A stretch of 64,000 nucleotides of DNA from Rhodobacter sp. (GCA_020250445.1 JADCEF010000020.1:62001-126000); one strand, 5' to 3'. Counted from the stretch's first letter, positions 7,599 to 16,599 are shown. Made by a program: numbers and translations. Notes: generated by a model from the letters alone, not told the origin.

Positions 7599-9023
7599 TC
7601 ATGCGGGCCGGTCGGCAGGTTCTGCGTCGTCGGTCGCGGTCGGGGCGGGCGATCCGACAAGAAGGGGCAGAAGTTCTGTCTGGGTGGCGCTTGGCCCCAC
7701 GCCCTCTGCCGGTTCGCGCCAGCTCAGCGTGTCGAAGCCGCCGCAGTTGCTGCAGACAGGGGTCCATTCGCTGTGGATGTTCTGGCATTTGTCGCAGACC
7801 CATTGCGGGCCGCGCGGGGCGGTCAGGGTGCGGGCCAGCCAGCCGCGCACAACCGCCTCGTCCGCGCCCTCGCCGCGTTCGACCGCCGCCATGATGGCCA
7901 GGCTGCGCCGCGTCGGATGGCGCGTGGGCAGATCGCCCAGCGCCCGGCGGGCGGCAGGAAAATCTTCGGCCGCCAGATTCAGTTCCGCCAGCAGCAGGCG
8001 CGTTTCCTCATCGTCGGGCCGCACCGATGTCAGGGTGCGGAACCGCTTGAGCCGTTCGGACGGCGTCTCATCAGGGACGATTTCGGCAAAGGCGGCGGCC
8101 AGATCGGGGTGGGGCGCGTTTTCCCAGGCTTTCTTCAGCAGCCGGGTCGCATTCCGGGTATCGCCATTGGCGATATAGCTGCGCGCCGCCATGGCGGCGG
8201 CCGGCACCAGGTCGGGCGAAAGCCGGTGCGCGGCGATTGCGGCTTCGCGCGCCTGGATGGTGGAGCCGTCATCGATGATCGCCCGCGCTTCCTGCAGGGC
8301 CAGCACGGCGTCGCGCCGCCGGTGGATGTCTTTCGGGATGTGACCCGCCCGCAACTTGGCCCCCAGCGTGGCCCGTGCCCCGGTCCAATCGGAACTTTCC
8401 GCCTGCAGTTCCAGCAGCAGATCCTGCGTTTCCTTGTGCTTTGGCTTCAAGGCAAAGGCTTTTTCAGCCAGCTTCAGCGCGGTTTCCCGATCGCCTTCGG
8501 CCAGTTTCTGCTGGATCAGCCCGCGAATTCCGATGAAGCGGGACCGCGGGTCGGACAGAAGGGTTTTGTAGGCTTCGATGGCTTTGCGGGTATCGCCCGC
8601 CGCCTGTGCGGCCTGAGCGGTCAGAATCGTCGTCAGCTCTGGCTGTGCCAGCAGTCTTTCGGCCCGCGTGGCGCGCGACATGGCCGTGCGCGGCTCTCCG
8701 GAGGCCAGGGCAATCATCCCTTCGGCAAAGGCCTGATAGCCTTTGCGCTCTCGGTTGCGGTCGAAGTAGCGTGAAATCGCGGTTTCGTCACCGTTCAGAA
8801 AGCGCAGCACAGCCACAACAAAACCGATCACTTTCAGCAGCAGCCAGATCACCCCAAGAAGGACAAGCGCCAGAATGACAGCCTGCAGAAGCCCGAGCGT
8901 GAATTCGTAGCCGCCAACGGCCACGCGGATGCCGCCACCCGTCTCAAGCAGGAAGCTGGCCCCAAGGGTCAGGGCAGCAACCAGCGCAATGAAGACCAGA
9001 ACCTTGATCAGTGACCAGATCAT
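7599..9023 (-). CDS. hemY: HemY-like TPR membrane protein with C-terminal zinc-ribbon motif
   Basis: Inner-membrane protein of the HemY family (TPR protein named from the haem operon, not the protoporphyrinogen oxidase). Two membrane helices (about residues 4-25 and 42-68) precede an alpha-helical TPR-like region. From about residue 410 it has two CxxC pairs (CDKC…CSNC) followed by GGFDTLSW, resembling a rubredoxin-type zinc ribbon, then a low-complexity tail. The ATG at 9023 is preceded by AGGGAAAG. It lies 11 bp after the Mic60-like gene and in series with hemD. The role is probably scaffolding of late haem synthesis; the exact activity is unknown. Confidence 0.85.
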   Translation of the reverse strand: MIWSLIKVLVFIALVAALTLGASFLLETGGGIRVAVGGYEFTLGLLQAVILALVLLGVIWLLLKVIGFVVAVLRFLNGDETAISRYFDRNRERKGYQAFAEGMIALASGEPRTAMSRATRAERLLAQPELTTILTAQAAQAAGDTRKAIEAYKTLLSDPRSRFIGIRGLIQQKLAEGDRETALKLAEKAFALKPKHKETQDLLLELQAESSDWTGARATLGAKLRAGHIPKDIHRRRDAVLALQEARAIIDDGSTIQAREAAIAAHRLSPDLVPAAAMAARSYIANGDTRNATRLLKKAWENAPHPDLAAAFAEIVPDETPSERLKRFRTLTSVRPDDEETRLLLAELNLAAEDFPAARRALGDLPTRHPTRRSLAIMAAVERGEGADEAVVRGWLARTLTAPRGPQWVCDKCQNIHSEWTPVCSNCGGFDTLSWREPAEGVGPSATQTELLPLLVGSPAPTATDDAEPADRPA

Positions 9024-9034
9024 GAAGACTTTCC

Positions 9035-10339
9035 CTATTCCGCAGCAGCGGCTGACAGCAAAGACAGGGCCGCAATCGCCCTTTGCCGGGCTTCGGCATC
9101 CGCGACCCAGGGCGCAAGAATGTCCTTTGCCGGGCCGGGCAAGGTGCCAAGTTCGGCAAGGGCGGCGGGAATATCGCCATTTGCAAGCTGCCCCTCTGCG
9201 CGGGACAGAATTGCATCCGGATCATTCCCCTCGCGCGGGGAAAGTGACCTAGCACCGGTCTGGGTGCGCAGGAATGCCGCAATCCTGTCGCCCCAGCCGG
9301 TGGCTGTCTGCGCCCGCAGGGCCGCAGTCAGCGCATCCCGTGCGACGGCGGGAAAGCTGCGTTGCAGGTCCGTCAGGGTCGGCACGCCCGATCCGGCAAA
9401 GCCTGAGATATCTGCAGGAACCTGCACACCTGCGGCTGTCAGATCGTCAACAGCCCCGCTGTAGGGCCCGCCGGCTTCCAATGCGGCACGGATGCGGCCC
9501 AGCGCGGCGGCGATGGTGGCGGCGCGGGCTGTGGCCTCTGCCTCGGCCTTCAGGCGTTCCGCTTCCTGGGCTGCGGCGGCGAGCTGTGCTTTTGTTTCGG
9601 CGGCGACGGCCTCGATCCGGGCGGCGGCATCGCTTTTCTGCGCGCTTTGGGCTGCAATCTGGGCGCGCAGGTCCTGCAACTGGCGGTCATAGGCCGCCAG
9701 CGCGCTTGCCGATGCGGCCCCGCCAGCGCCAGCGGGACGCAGTTCGATCTGGGTCAGACGGCTGTCGAGGGCGGCGATCAAGGCCTCGATCCCCTCGGTC
9801 GCCCGGGCGATCAGAGGTGCGGGATCGGTCACGGCGGGCAAGTCGGACAGACGCTTTTCAAGGTCTGCCTTCAGGGCAGCAATGTCATCCGGGGCCGTCC
9901 CCACGGGACGCGCCGCCAGATCGGCAAGCTGCGCGTTCAAGGCTGCCAGCGCGTCCGCCTGTGCCTTGATCTGTGCCTCAAGCTGCGCAGTCATAGCTGC
10001 CAGCGTATCCGCCTGCGCCTTGATCTGCGCCTCAAGCGCAGAGTGGTCCCGAAGCGGCCAGCCGCCCGGAACCACCCGGGCCAGCCCAAAGCCTGCGGCT
10101 GCAGCCAGAATTCCGCCCAGAACCATACCCGGAAATGCGCTGCCCCCCACGCGCCGGCGCGGCGGCGGCGGCGGGGCCGCCCCGGACGCAGGCTCTGCCA
10201 GCGCGTCCGAGATCAGGTCCGCTTCTGCCCTGTCGTCCGCCCGGGTATTGTCGTCACGGGTGTCCTCATCGGAACGCTTCTCGTCGACTGGCATCGGGGT
10301 GTCCTTGTTGGCTGCCCGGCCTGCGGGCCTGAACTTCAT
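9035..10339 (-). CDS. Mic60/mitofilin-like inner-membrane protein
   Basis: Alphaproteobacterial homologue of mitochondrial Mic60, recognised by architecture and location between hemD and hemY. It has an acidic, proline-rich N-terminus (1-65), one membrane helix (about 68-90), a long coiled coil (about 98-265) and a C-terminal mitofilin-type region (about 270-434) ending in helices. Family members shape inner or intracytoplasmic membranes. The coiled coil contains an 18-residue tandem duplication (EAQIKAQAD[T/A]LAA…AQL). The start could be the ATG at 10339 or the ATG at 10294, which has AAGGA eight bases upstream; the choice does not affect the domains. Confidence 0.8.
   Translation of the reverse strand: MKFRPAGRAANKDTPMPVDEKRSDEDTRDDNTRADDRAEADLISDALAEPASGAAPPPPPRRRVGGSAFPGMVLGGILAAAAGFGLARVVPGGWPLRDHSALEAQIKAQADTLAAMTAQLEAQIKAQADALAALNAQLADLAARPVGTAPDDIAALKADLEKRLSDLPAVTDPAPLIARATEGIEALIAALDSRLTQIELRPAGAGGAASASALAAYDRQLQDLRAQIAAQSAQKSDAAARIEAVAAETKAQLAAAAQEAERLKAEAEATARAATIAAALGRIRAALEAGGPYSGAVDDLTAAGVQVPADISGFAGSGVPTLTDLQRSFPAVARDALTAALRAQTATGWGDRIAAFLRTQTGARSLSPREGNDPDAILSRAEGQLANGDIPAALAELGTLPGPAKDILAPWVADAEARQRAIAALSLLSAAAAE
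9942..10040. repeat. 54-bp-period tandem duplication inside the Mic60-like gene
   Basis: Two near-identical units starting at about 9942 and 9996 encode consecutive 18-residue coiled-coil repeats. They differ at only a few bases, which suggests a recent in-frame duplication that lengthens the coiled coil by about 18 residues without breaking heptad-like periodicity. Confidence 0.8.
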
Positions 10340-10369
10340 CCGGACCTTACGCCCTGCACCATCCTGGCA

Positions 10370-11116
10370 TCAAGCCTGCGCGGCTGTGGCAAGAAGACTT
10401 CTGATCGCCTCCAGCATGGCTTCGGCATCCGGACGGGTGGCGCAGACCGTCTGCTGTGCTTGCGCACCGGCGCATGCGGCGGCAACTGCCGGGCTGAGGG
10501 CGGCAATCAAAAGGGGGGCAAGGCGGCGCTGCACCGGCGGTTCAGCACAGAACAGGGCGGCGCTGCGGGGCGAGAACAGCGGCGCAAGCACCGGCCTGTC
10601 ATCCGCCAGAAGCGCCGTGGCCTCCGCTGTCAGGGGGGTGGCCTGTTGTTCGTAAACCACCATCTCCTTCACGGTGATGTTGAAGGGTTTCAAGCTGTTG
10701 GTCAGGCTTCCCGCCGTGTCCCGGCCCCTGGCATAAAGCAAGGGGCCCGTCGCCCCGGCGCGCCGGATCGCTTCGGCCAGCGCCCCAAGATCGCCCGCCG
10801 CCGATCTGGTGACAAAGCCCGCCGCCCGCGCGGCGGCGGCGGTTCTGTTGCCCACGCACCAGGCGGGAAGATGCCTGTCGGCGGAGACCTGCCGAAACCC
10901 CGCAACACCGGTTTCAGACGTGAAGACCAGTGCAGCGAAGGGCCCTGCGGGAATGGGCGGTGCCAGAAGCTTTGGCGTCAGCACAGGCGAGATGACGATG
11001 CGAATCCCCGATCCGAAGCGGGCACGCAGCGCGCGGGCAAAGCGGTCTGCCGCCGCTGCGGGTCGGGTCAGAAGAATGGAAGGCATCATCTGGACCTGCC
11101 GGGATTGTCGGGCCAT
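10370..11116 (-). CDS. hemD: Uroporphyrinogen-III synthase
   Basis: Closes hydroxymethylbilane to uroporphyrinogen III with inversion of ring D, in cytoplasmic tetrapyrrole synthesis. The protein is about 240 residues, as usual, with the family pattern: ILLTRP start, [49 protein letters not shown]. The ATG at 11086 (MPSILLTRP) may be the true start; the listed ATG at 11116 adds ten residues. It is divergent from tsaD and 30 bp upstream of the Mic60-like gene, forming hemD-mic60-hemY. hemC is not adjacent. Confidence 0.9.
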   Translation of the reverse strand: MARQSRQVQMMPSILLTRPAAAADRFARALRARFGSGIRIVISPVLTPKLLAPPIPAGPFAALVFTSETGVAGFRQVSADRHLPAWCVGNRTAAAARAAGFVTRSAAGDLGALAEAIRRAGATGPLLYARGRDTAGSLTNSLKPFNITVKEMVVYEQQATPLTAEATALLADDRPVLAPLFSPRSAALFCAEPPVQRRLAPLLIAALSPAVAAACAGAQAQQTVCATRPDAEAMLEAIRSLLATAAQA

Positions 11117-11162
11117 GCCTGCGGTGTTACCTGCGCGGGATCACACTGGCAATCGGCACGCG

Positions 11163-12260
11163 ATGCAGAAGACCCTGACCTTTCTTGGACTGGAAAGCAG
11201 CTGCGATGATACCGCAGCCGCCATCGTGCGCCATCGCGCGGACATGCCGCCTGAAATCCTGTCCTCTGTCATCCAGTCGCAGACGGCCCTTCATGCGCCC
11301 TTCGGCGGTGTCGTGCCGGAACTGGCGGCGCGCGCGCATGCGGAACGGCTGGACCTGTGCATTGAAGAGGCCCTGGCCAAAGCCGGGCTTGCCCTTGGGC
11401 ACCTGGATGCTGTCGCGGTGGCTGCCGGGCCGGGACTGATCGGCGGCGTGATGTCGGGTGTCATGTGTGCCAAGGGGCTGTCTGCCGCAACGGGACTGCC
11501 GCTTGTCGGGGTGAACCATCTGGCGGGCCACGCGCTGACCCCGCGCCTGACCGACGGGTTGCGGTATCCCTATCTCATGCTCCTCGTGTCGGGCGGGCAC
11601 TGCCAGTTCCTGATCGTCTGCGGTCCGCAGGCGTTCCGCAGGCTGGGCGGCACCATCGACGATGCCCCGGGCGAGGCCTTTGACAAAGCCGCCAGGCTTC
11701 TTGGCCTGCCGCAACCGGGCGGCCCGGCGGTAGAGGCCGAAGCCGCGCCGGGCGACCCGCGCCGCTTTGCCTTTCCCCGCCCGCTGCTGGACAGACAGGG
11801 GTGTGATCTTTCGTTTTCCGGCCTCAAGACCGCCCTGCTGCGCGCCCGCGATGCCCTGGTGGCGGAAAAGGGCGGGCTGACCGTTCAGGATCGCCGCGAT
11901 CTGTGCGCAGGCTTTCAGGCGGCGGTGGCGGATGTGCTGGCGGAAAAGGCGCGTCGTGCGCTTGTTCCTTACCTGGCCGCCCGGCCCGGGGACGCTGTTC
12001 TTGCGGTTGCAGGCGGCGTTGCGGCCAATGCCGCGCTGCGCAGCGCCTTGATGCGGGTCTGCGATGCGGACGGGGTACGCTTTGTCGCCCCGCCGCTTTG
12101 GCTGTGCACCGACAATGCCGCAATGATCGCCTGGGCCGGGATCGAGCAGTATCGCGACGGCCATGTCGATGGCCTTGATCTTGCCGCCCGCCCGCGCTGG
12201 CCGCTGGATCAGACCGCTCCCGCGATGATCGGATCAGGCAAGCGGGGGTCAAAGGCGTGA
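11163..12260 (+). CDS. tsaD: tRNA N6-adenosine threonylcarbamoyltransferase TsaD
   Basis: Transfers threonylcarbamoyl to A37 of ANN-decoding tRNAs (t6A) with TsaB and TsaE; tsaE is present at 22.2 kb. The frame is open further upstream, but the start is set at ATG 11163 because [13 protein letters not shown] is the family N-terminus. This gives 365 residues. Metal-ligand histidines appear in VNHLAGHAL (His119, His123). GGHCQFL, the PGGP loop, [13 protein letters not shown] and TDNAAMIAW follow in order. Its stop overlaps the GTG of the gpsA remnant (GTGA). Confidence 0.96.
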   Translation: MQKTLTFLGLESSCDDTAAAIVRHRADMPPEILSSVIQSQTALHAPFGGVVPELAARAHAERLDLCIEEALAKAGLALGHLDAVAVAAGPGLIGGVMSGVMCAKGLSAATGLPLVGVNHLAGHALTPRLTDGLRYPYLMLLVSGGHCQFLIVCGPQAFRRLGGTIDDAPGEAFDKAARLLGLPQPGGPAVEAEAAPGDPRRFAFPRPLLDRQGCDLSFSGLKTALLRARDALVAEKGGLTVQDRRDLCAGFQAAVADVLAEKARRALVPYLAARPGDAVLAVAGGVAANAALRSALMRVCDADGVRFVAPPLWLCTDNAAMIAWAGIEQYRDGHVDGLDLAARPRWPLDQTAPAMIGSGKRGSKA

Positions 12261-12361
12261 TCGGCATTCCCCGCGGCGATGCATACGAAGCGGCACCGGT
12301 GGCCGGGCCTGGGCGTGACCGGTCTGACGTGCTGCTTTCCAGACCGCTGAAACAGGAGTGA
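12257..12361 (+). pseudogene. gpsA: Deletion scar of glycerol-3-phosphate dehydrogenase (gpsA)
   Basis: A 34-codon reading frame begins with a GTG overlapping the tsaD stop and ends just before yciI. It starts VIGI, like the GpsA N-terminus, and ends LLSRPLKQE, which matches the GpsA C-terminal signature as I know it. The roughly 280 residues between, including the whole Rossmann domain, are absent. From memory, tsaD-gpsA-yciI is the common order in Rhodobacterales, so this looks like an internal deletion that kept both ends in frame. The 34-residue product is unlikely to work. A functional gpsA may lie elsewhere. Confidence 0.55.
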
Positions 12362-12364
12362 GAC

Positions 12365-12637
12365 ATGCGTGTGGCCCTGATCTGTATCGACAAGCCCGGC
12401 GCGCTTCAGACCCGGCTTGAGAACCGGCAGGCCCATCTGGCCCATATCGCCGCGTCGGGTGTGGTGGAAATGGCCGGGCCCTTTCTGGACGAAACCGGCA
12501 CCATGACCGGTTCCCTTGTCATCCTGTCCGTCGCCTCCCTCGACGAGGCAAGGGCATGGGCCGCCGCCGATCCCTATGCGAAAGCGGGCCTTTTCCAGTC
12601 TGTTGCGATCCGGGAATGGAAAAAGGTAATCGGTTGA
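12365..12637 (+). CDS. YciI family protein
   Basis: Small 90-residue ferredoxin-like alpha+beta barrel protein of the YciI/YCII family, with unknown substrate. Visible hallmarks are the conserved His of RQAHLAHIAASG and the AADPYAKAGLF motif (Asp-Pro-Tyr), both characteristic of the putative active site. An AACAGGAG ribosome-binding site sits nine bases before the ATG. It lies in line with tsaD, the gpsA scar and the EVE-domain gene. Length is normal. Confidence 0.9.
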   Translation: MRVALICIDKPGALQTRLENRQAHLAHIAASGVVEMAGPFLDETGTMTGSLVILSVASLDEARAWAAADPYAKAGLFQSVAIREWKKVIG

Positions 12638-12650
12638 TGGTCTGTTTGAA

Positions 12651-12744
12651 TTTCAAATCCGAACCTGAGACCAGTCTGGTTTGATGAAAAAATTAAGAAA
12701 GTTGATCAGATAATGGCATATTGGCTTTTCAAATCCGAACCTGA
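12651..12744. repeat. 18-bp direct repeat: partial duplication of the EVE gene 5' end
   Basis: The sequence TTTCAAATCCGAACCTGA occurs at 12651-12668 and again at 12727-12744. The second copy encodes FKSEPD of the EVE-domain protein. The first copy lies in a 15-codon frame (ATG 12637, reading NFKSEPETSLV then stop) directly upstream. The most economical reading is a partial duplication of the gene start that left a short decoy or leader ORF. Confidence 0.75.
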
Positions 12745-13132
12745 CAGCTGGGGATGGGACCATCAGGTGGCGAAGGGCGACGCCGGAGAAGACTGGCAGG
12801 GTGTCAGGAATTATCAGGCGCGCAACAACATGCGCGCGATGAAACGGGGCGATCTGGGCTTCTTCTATCATTCCAACATCGGGAAGGCGGTTGTCGGCAT
12901 CGTCGAAGTGATCCGGGAAAGCGCGCAAGACACCAGCACCGATGATCCGCGCTGGGATTGCGTGACGCTGCGCGCGCTGCGGCCGTTTCTGCGGCCCGTC
13001 ACCCTGGACGCGTGCAAGGTGCAGCCGGGTCTTGAGGCCATGGTTCTGGTCCGCAACACCCGCCTGTCGGTGCAGCCCGTGACAAAAGACGAATGGCAGA
13101 TCGTCTGCCGGATGGGCGGGGTGGACCCCTGA
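12713..13132 (+). CDS. EVE domain-containing protein
   Basis: Protein of 139 residues consisting of a single EVE (PUA-like) domain, a fold that recognises modified bases in RNA or DNA. Family signatures are present: YWLFKSEPDSWGWD at the N-terminus, DWQGVRNYQARNNMRAMKRGDLGFFYHS (ligand pocket) and GIVEV. No fused effector domain is seen, unlike EVE proteins in defence systems, and the yciI/tsaD neighbourhood suggests a housekeeping role. The leader contains a partial copy of its own N-terminal coding sequence. Confidence 0.92.
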   Translation: MAYWLFKSEPDSWGWDHQVAKGDAGEDWQGVRNYQARNNMRAMKRGDLGFFYHSNIGKAVVGIVEVIRESAQDTSTDDPRWDCVTLRALRPFLRPVTLDACKVQPGLEAMVLVRNTRLSVQPVTKDEWQIVCRMGGVDP

Positions 13133-13464
13133 GGCGTGCGGTCCTGATGCCGCCGGGGCCTGTGCAGGGCGGTTCTTCCGGGTTGCGCCGGCCGCTGCCC
13201 ATCATGCCGCCACCGGTGGTGCCAACAGCGGATCATCTTGCCGGCCGCATGAAAAATGGAGGGCCCCGACCCCGACGGGACCCTCCATCCACCCCACGTG
13301 CTCCCTTCGCACCACACGTGTTCGATAAAGGTCCCGGGCGTCCTGCCCTGATGTCCTGACCTTACGGATCAGCCCTGCATCGCGCAAACAGCAAGAACGG
13401 CGAATTTTACGAAAGCGTCAGCGCCCGCGCGCGCCGCACGGGCAATGACCACCCTGCGGGACCG
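13133..13464. other. Intergenic region between convergent EVE and DUF2853 genes
   Basis: No credible protein gene in 332 bp. A strong minus-strand terminator sits at 13252-13288. The 176 bp between it and the DUF2853 stop is GC-rich with short inverted repeats and would form an unusually long 3' UTR. A small RNA processed from it is possible but unproven. Confidence 0.6.
13252..13288 (-). terminator. Rho-independent terminator, minus strand
   Basis: On the minus strand, a 12-bp stem (ATGGAGGG-x-CCC with its complement, one mismatch) around a 9-nt loop is followed by an uninterrupted T-run. This is the canonical intrinsic-terminator shape. It would end transcripts from the DUF2853 gene, whose stop is about 180 nt upstream. 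Confidence 0.75.
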
Positions 13465-13806
13465 TCAGCCGTAAACGCCGTCTTTTCCGAAGTGCTTCAC
13501 CAGCATGTAATAGATGACCGCGCGATACTTGTTGCGGTCGGACTTTCCATAGGTGTCAATGACGGCCCTGATCGCTTCCATCAGCTTCGGACCATCGGGA
13601 AGTCCAAGTTTCTTGATCAGGAAATTGGTCTTGATGGTTTCAAGTTCCCAGGTTTCGGTACCGGCCACTGTCGAGGAATCGGCGTTGTAGATCGCCGGCC
13701 CGCAGCCAATCGTCACCTTGGTCAACAGCGCCATGTCCGGTTCTATCCTGCATTTGCTGCGCAGATCTTCGGCATATTTTGAAATCAGTTCGTCTCTTTT
13801 GCTCAT
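13465..13806 (-). CDS. DUF2853 family protein
   Basis: Protein of 113 residues matching DUF2853: MSKRDELISKYAEDL start, PDMALLTKVTIGCGPAIYNADSS, NFLIKKLGL and a conserved end YRAVIYYMLVKHFGKDGVYG. Function is unknown; members are small, helical and cytoplasmic. Single gene with its own terminator about 180 bp downstream, antiparallel to the EVE gene. Confidence 0.9.
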   Translation of the reverse strand: MSKRDELISKYAEDLRSKCRIEPDMALLTKVTIGCGPAIYNADSSTVAGTETWELETIKTNFLIKKLGLPDGPKLMEAIRAVIDTYGKSDRNKYRAVIYYMLVKHFGKDGVYG

Positions 13807-14027
13807 GTGTTTCGCTCCTCTTGGCCCGTCGTGTCACGCAGGCGGCCCTCACAATCGCCCCGCGCAGCGCAGCGTGATATGCATGTCGCCGCAAGGTCAA
13901 GCGAAACGCACCGGGCCAAAAGCAGATTCCGGCACCAAGAAAGGCTTGCCCGCCACTGCCCGTGCCAGCGGTGTGACAGGGCCAATCCGAAGCAGCCGCA
14001 CGCGGACAGGTCAGGGCGCGGCGGGCA

Positions 14028-15419
14028 TCAGTAGCGGTAGTGATCGGATTTGAACGGGCCTTCGACAGACACGCCGATATAGGCGGCCTGATCCGGCTTC
14101 AGCTCGGTCAGCTTGACGCCGATCTTCTTCAGGTGCAGGCGCGCCACCTTTTCGTCCAGGTGCTTTGGCAGGATGTAGACGCCGGGCGCATAATCGGCAC
14201 CCTTCGTCCATAGCTCGATCTGCGCCAGGACCTGATTGGTAAAGCTGGCCGACATCACAAAGGACGGATGGCCCGTGGCATTGCCAAGGTTCAACAGACG
14301 CCCCTCCGACAGCAGGATGATCCGGTTGCCGGACGGCATCTCGATCATGTCCACCTGATCCTTGATGTTCGTCCATTTGTGATTGCGCAGGGCGGCGACC
14401 TGGATTTCGTTGTCGAAGTGGCCGATGTTGCCGACAATGGCCATGTCCTTCATCTCGCGGATATGCTCCAGACGGATGACGTCCTTGTTGCCGGTCGTGG
14501 TGATGAAGATATCGGCGTCGCGCACCACATCCTCCAGCACCACCACCTCAAAGCCATCCATCGCCGCCTGCAGCGCGCAGATCGGATCAATCTCGGTCAC
14601 TTTCACCCGCGCCCCGGCCCCGCGAAGAGAGGCGGCAGACCCCTTGCCCACATCGCCATAGCCGCAGACGACCGCCACCTTGCCCGCCATCATCGTGTCG
14701 GTGGCGCGGCGGATGCCATCAACCAGCGATTCCTTGCAGCCATATTTGTTGTCGAACTTCGATTTCGTGACCGAATCATTCACGTTGATCGCCGGGAAAG
14801 GCAGCAGGCCCTTCTTGTGCAGATCATAAAGCCGGTGAACGCCGGTGGTCGTTTCCTCGGACACGCCGCGGATCGCGTCGCGCTGCCGGGTGAACCAACC
14901 CGGCGATGCCGCAAGGCGCTTGCGGATCTGGTTGAACAGGCAGACCTCTTCATCGCTGGTCGGAACGGCGATCAGATCGGTTTCGCCGGCCTCAACCCTT
15001 GCGCCCATCAGGATGTACAGCGTGGCATCGCCGCCGTCATCCAGGATCATATTGCAGGTGCCTTCGGGGAACTGAAAGATCATGTCGGTATAGGCCCAGT
15101 AATCGTCCAGCGTTTCGCCTTTGATCGCAAAGACCGGAACACCTGCTTCGGCAATGGCCGCCGCCGCATGATCCTGGGTCGAGAAGATGTTGCAGGAGGC
15201 CCAGCGCACATCGGCCCCCAGCGCCGTCAGGGTTTCGATCAGAACACCCGTCTGAATCGTCATGTGCAGGCTGCCGGCGATCCGGGCACCCTTCAGCGGC
15301 CGGGATGCGCCGAATTCCTCGCGCAGCGCCATCAGGCCGGGCATTTCGGTTTCGGCGATGGTCAGCTCTTTCCGGCCGAAGGCGGCAAGCGCAGCGTCCT
15401 TGACGATGAAGTCTTTCAT
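14028..15419 (-). CDS. ahcY: Adenosylhomocysteinase
   Basis: Hydrolyses S-adenosylhomocysteine to adenosine and homocysteine, relieving methyltransferase inhibition. The frame is open for another 139 codons upstream, but [23 protein letters not shown] at ATG 15419 is the family start and has GGAGG six bases before it, giving 463 residues. Key parts: [16 protein letters not shown], the [15 protein letters not shown] active-site loop, NAD site GYGDVGKG and the C-terminal FKSDHYRY. In Rhodobacter, ahcY belongs to the reg/hvr cluster, as here. No SAH riboswitch was recognised in the 5' region. Confidence 0.97.
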   Translation of the reverse strand: MKDFIVKDAALAAFGRKELTIAETEMPGLMALREEFGASRPLKGARIAGSLHMTIQTGVLIETLTALGADVRWASCNIFSTQDHAAAAIAEAGVPVFAIKGETLDDYWAYTDMIFQFPEGTCNMILDDGGDATLYILMGARVEAGETDLIAVPTSDEEVCLFNQIRKRLAASPGWFTRQRDAIRGVSEETTTGVHRLYDLHKKGLLPFPAINVNDSVTKSKFDNKYGCKESLVDGIRRATDTMMAGKVAVVCGYGDVGKGSAASLRGAGARVKVTEIDPICALQAAMDGFEVVVLEDVVRDADIFITTTGNKDVIRLEHIREMKDMAIVGNIGHFDNEIQVAALRNHKWTNIKDQVDMIEMPSGNRIILLSEGRLLNLGNATGHPSFVMSASFTNQVLAQIELWTKGADYAPGVYILPKHLDEKVARLHLKKIGVKLTELKPDQAAYIGVSVEGPFKSDHYRY

Positions 15420-15500
15420 GGCAGCCTCCGGTACAGATTTGCTTTGGGCGGGTCCCATAGCAGGTGCCCGGATGGCGGGCAACGCCGAAGAGCCGCAGAG

Positions 15501-15514
15501 TTGATCGATGTCAA
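15501..15514. promoter_or_regulatory. FNR/CRP-family operator-like box
   Basis: TTGATCGATGTCAA matches the FNR-type dyad TTGAT-N4-ATCAA with one mismatch. It lies 82 bp upstream of ahcY and 57 bp upstream of the alcohol dehydrogenase, so it could serve either divergent gene. FnrL or another CRP/FNR regulator would be the candidate binder, consistent with the redox-regulation cluster nearby. A single near-match can arise by chance. Confidence 0.4.
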
Positions 15515-15570
15515 GGCAAGTGCACGGGCAATGGTACAGGCTGCGGCGATGGTCGGAATGGAGATCCAAG

Positions 15571-16599
15571 ATGTCACTGCCGAAAACGATGAAGGCTGCG
15601 GTAGTCACCCGGTTGGGCGCACCGCTTGAAATCCGTGAGGTGCCGGTGCCCGTGATTGGCCCGGGGCAGGTGTTGATGCGGGTGCGCGCATCGGGCGTCT
15701 GCCATACCGATCTGCACGCGGCCTGCGGAGACTGGCCGGTCAAGCCGCATCCGCCGTTCATTCCGGGGCACGAAGGCGTGGGCGAGGTTGCCGCCGTCGG
15801 CGCGGGTGTGACGCATCTGAAGGAAGGCGACCGCATCGGCGCGCCCTGGCTGCATACGGCCTGTGGCCGCTGTCCGCACTGCGTGGGCGGCTGGGAAACG
15901 CTGTGCGAAAGCCAGCAGATGACGGGCTATACGGTGGATGGCGGCTATGCGGACTTTGTTCGGGCAGATGCAGATTATGTGGGGCTGCTTCCTGACGGGC
16001 TGGATTTCGGGGCGGCGGCACCGGTGCTTTGCGCGGGCGTTACCGTTTACAAGGGTCTGAAGGAAACCGAGGCAAAGCCAGGGCAGTGGGTGGCGATTTC
16101 CGGCATCGGCGGCTTGGGCCACATGGCCGTGCAATATGCCAAGGCAATGGGCCTGCATGTGGTTGCAGTGGATATTGCCGAAGATAAGCTTGCGCTTGCG
16201 CGCAGTCTTGGGGCCGACCTGACGCTGAACGCGGCAGAGATGGATGTTGCAGCCGAACTGCAAAGCCGGATCGGCGGCGTTCACGGGGTGTTGGTCACTG
16301 CCGTTTCCAATTCGGCGTTCGGGCAGGCGGTGGGTATGCTACGGCGGGGGGGATTCATGTCTCTTGTCGGGTTGCCGCCTGGGGATTTTCCGCTGCCGAT
16401 ATTCGAGATTGTGCTGAAGCGGATCACGGTGCGCGGATCAATCGTGGGAACGCGCAACGACCTGCGCGAGGCGCTGGAATTCGCGGGCGAAGGCAAGGTT
16501 GCATCGCATTTCAGCTGGGACAGGCTGGAAAACATCAACGCCATCTTCGACCGGATGAAGGCAGGCAAGATCGACGGGCGGATCGTTCTTCAGATGTGA
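15571..16599 (+). CDS. Zinc-dependent alcohol dehydrogenase (AdhP type)
   Basis: Medium-chain NAD-dependent alcohol dehydrogenase of 342 residues. The catalytic zinc site is visible in GVCHTDLHA and GHEGVGEV. The structural zinc site is [15 protein letters not shown], and the Rossmann motif is [17 protein letters not shown]. The start is [16 protein letters not shown] at ATG 15571, with GGAG upstream; an earlier in-frame start at 15508 would overlap the FNR-like box region and lacks family support. Likely substrates are ethanol or short primary alcohols. Divergent from ahcY. Confidence 0.92.
   Translation: MSLPKTMKAAVVTRLGAPLEIREVPVPVIGPGQVLMRVRASGVCHTDLHAACGDWPVKPHPPFIPGHEGVGEVAAVGAGVTHLKEGDRIGAPWLHTACGRCPHCVGGWETLCESQQMTGYTVDGGYADFVRADADYVGLLPDGLDFGAAAPVLCAGVTVYKGLKETEAKPGQWVAISGIGGLGHMAVQYAKAMGLHVVAVDIAEDKLALARSLGADLTLNAAEMDVAAELQSRIGGVHGVLVTAVSNSAFGQAVGMLRRGGFMSLVGLPPGDFPLPIFEIVLKRITVRGSIVGTRNDLREALEFAGEGKVASHFSWDRLENINAIFDRMKAGKIDGRIVLQM

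Noticed and set aside
12713-13132. EVE-domain gene as part of a defence system
   Set aside because: It is a stand-alone EVE domain in a conserved housekeeping neighbourhood, with no restriction or effector partner.
15420-15500. SAH or SAM riboswitch upstream of ahcY
   Set aside because: The short leader shows no conserved core or pseudoknot pairing that I can recognise.
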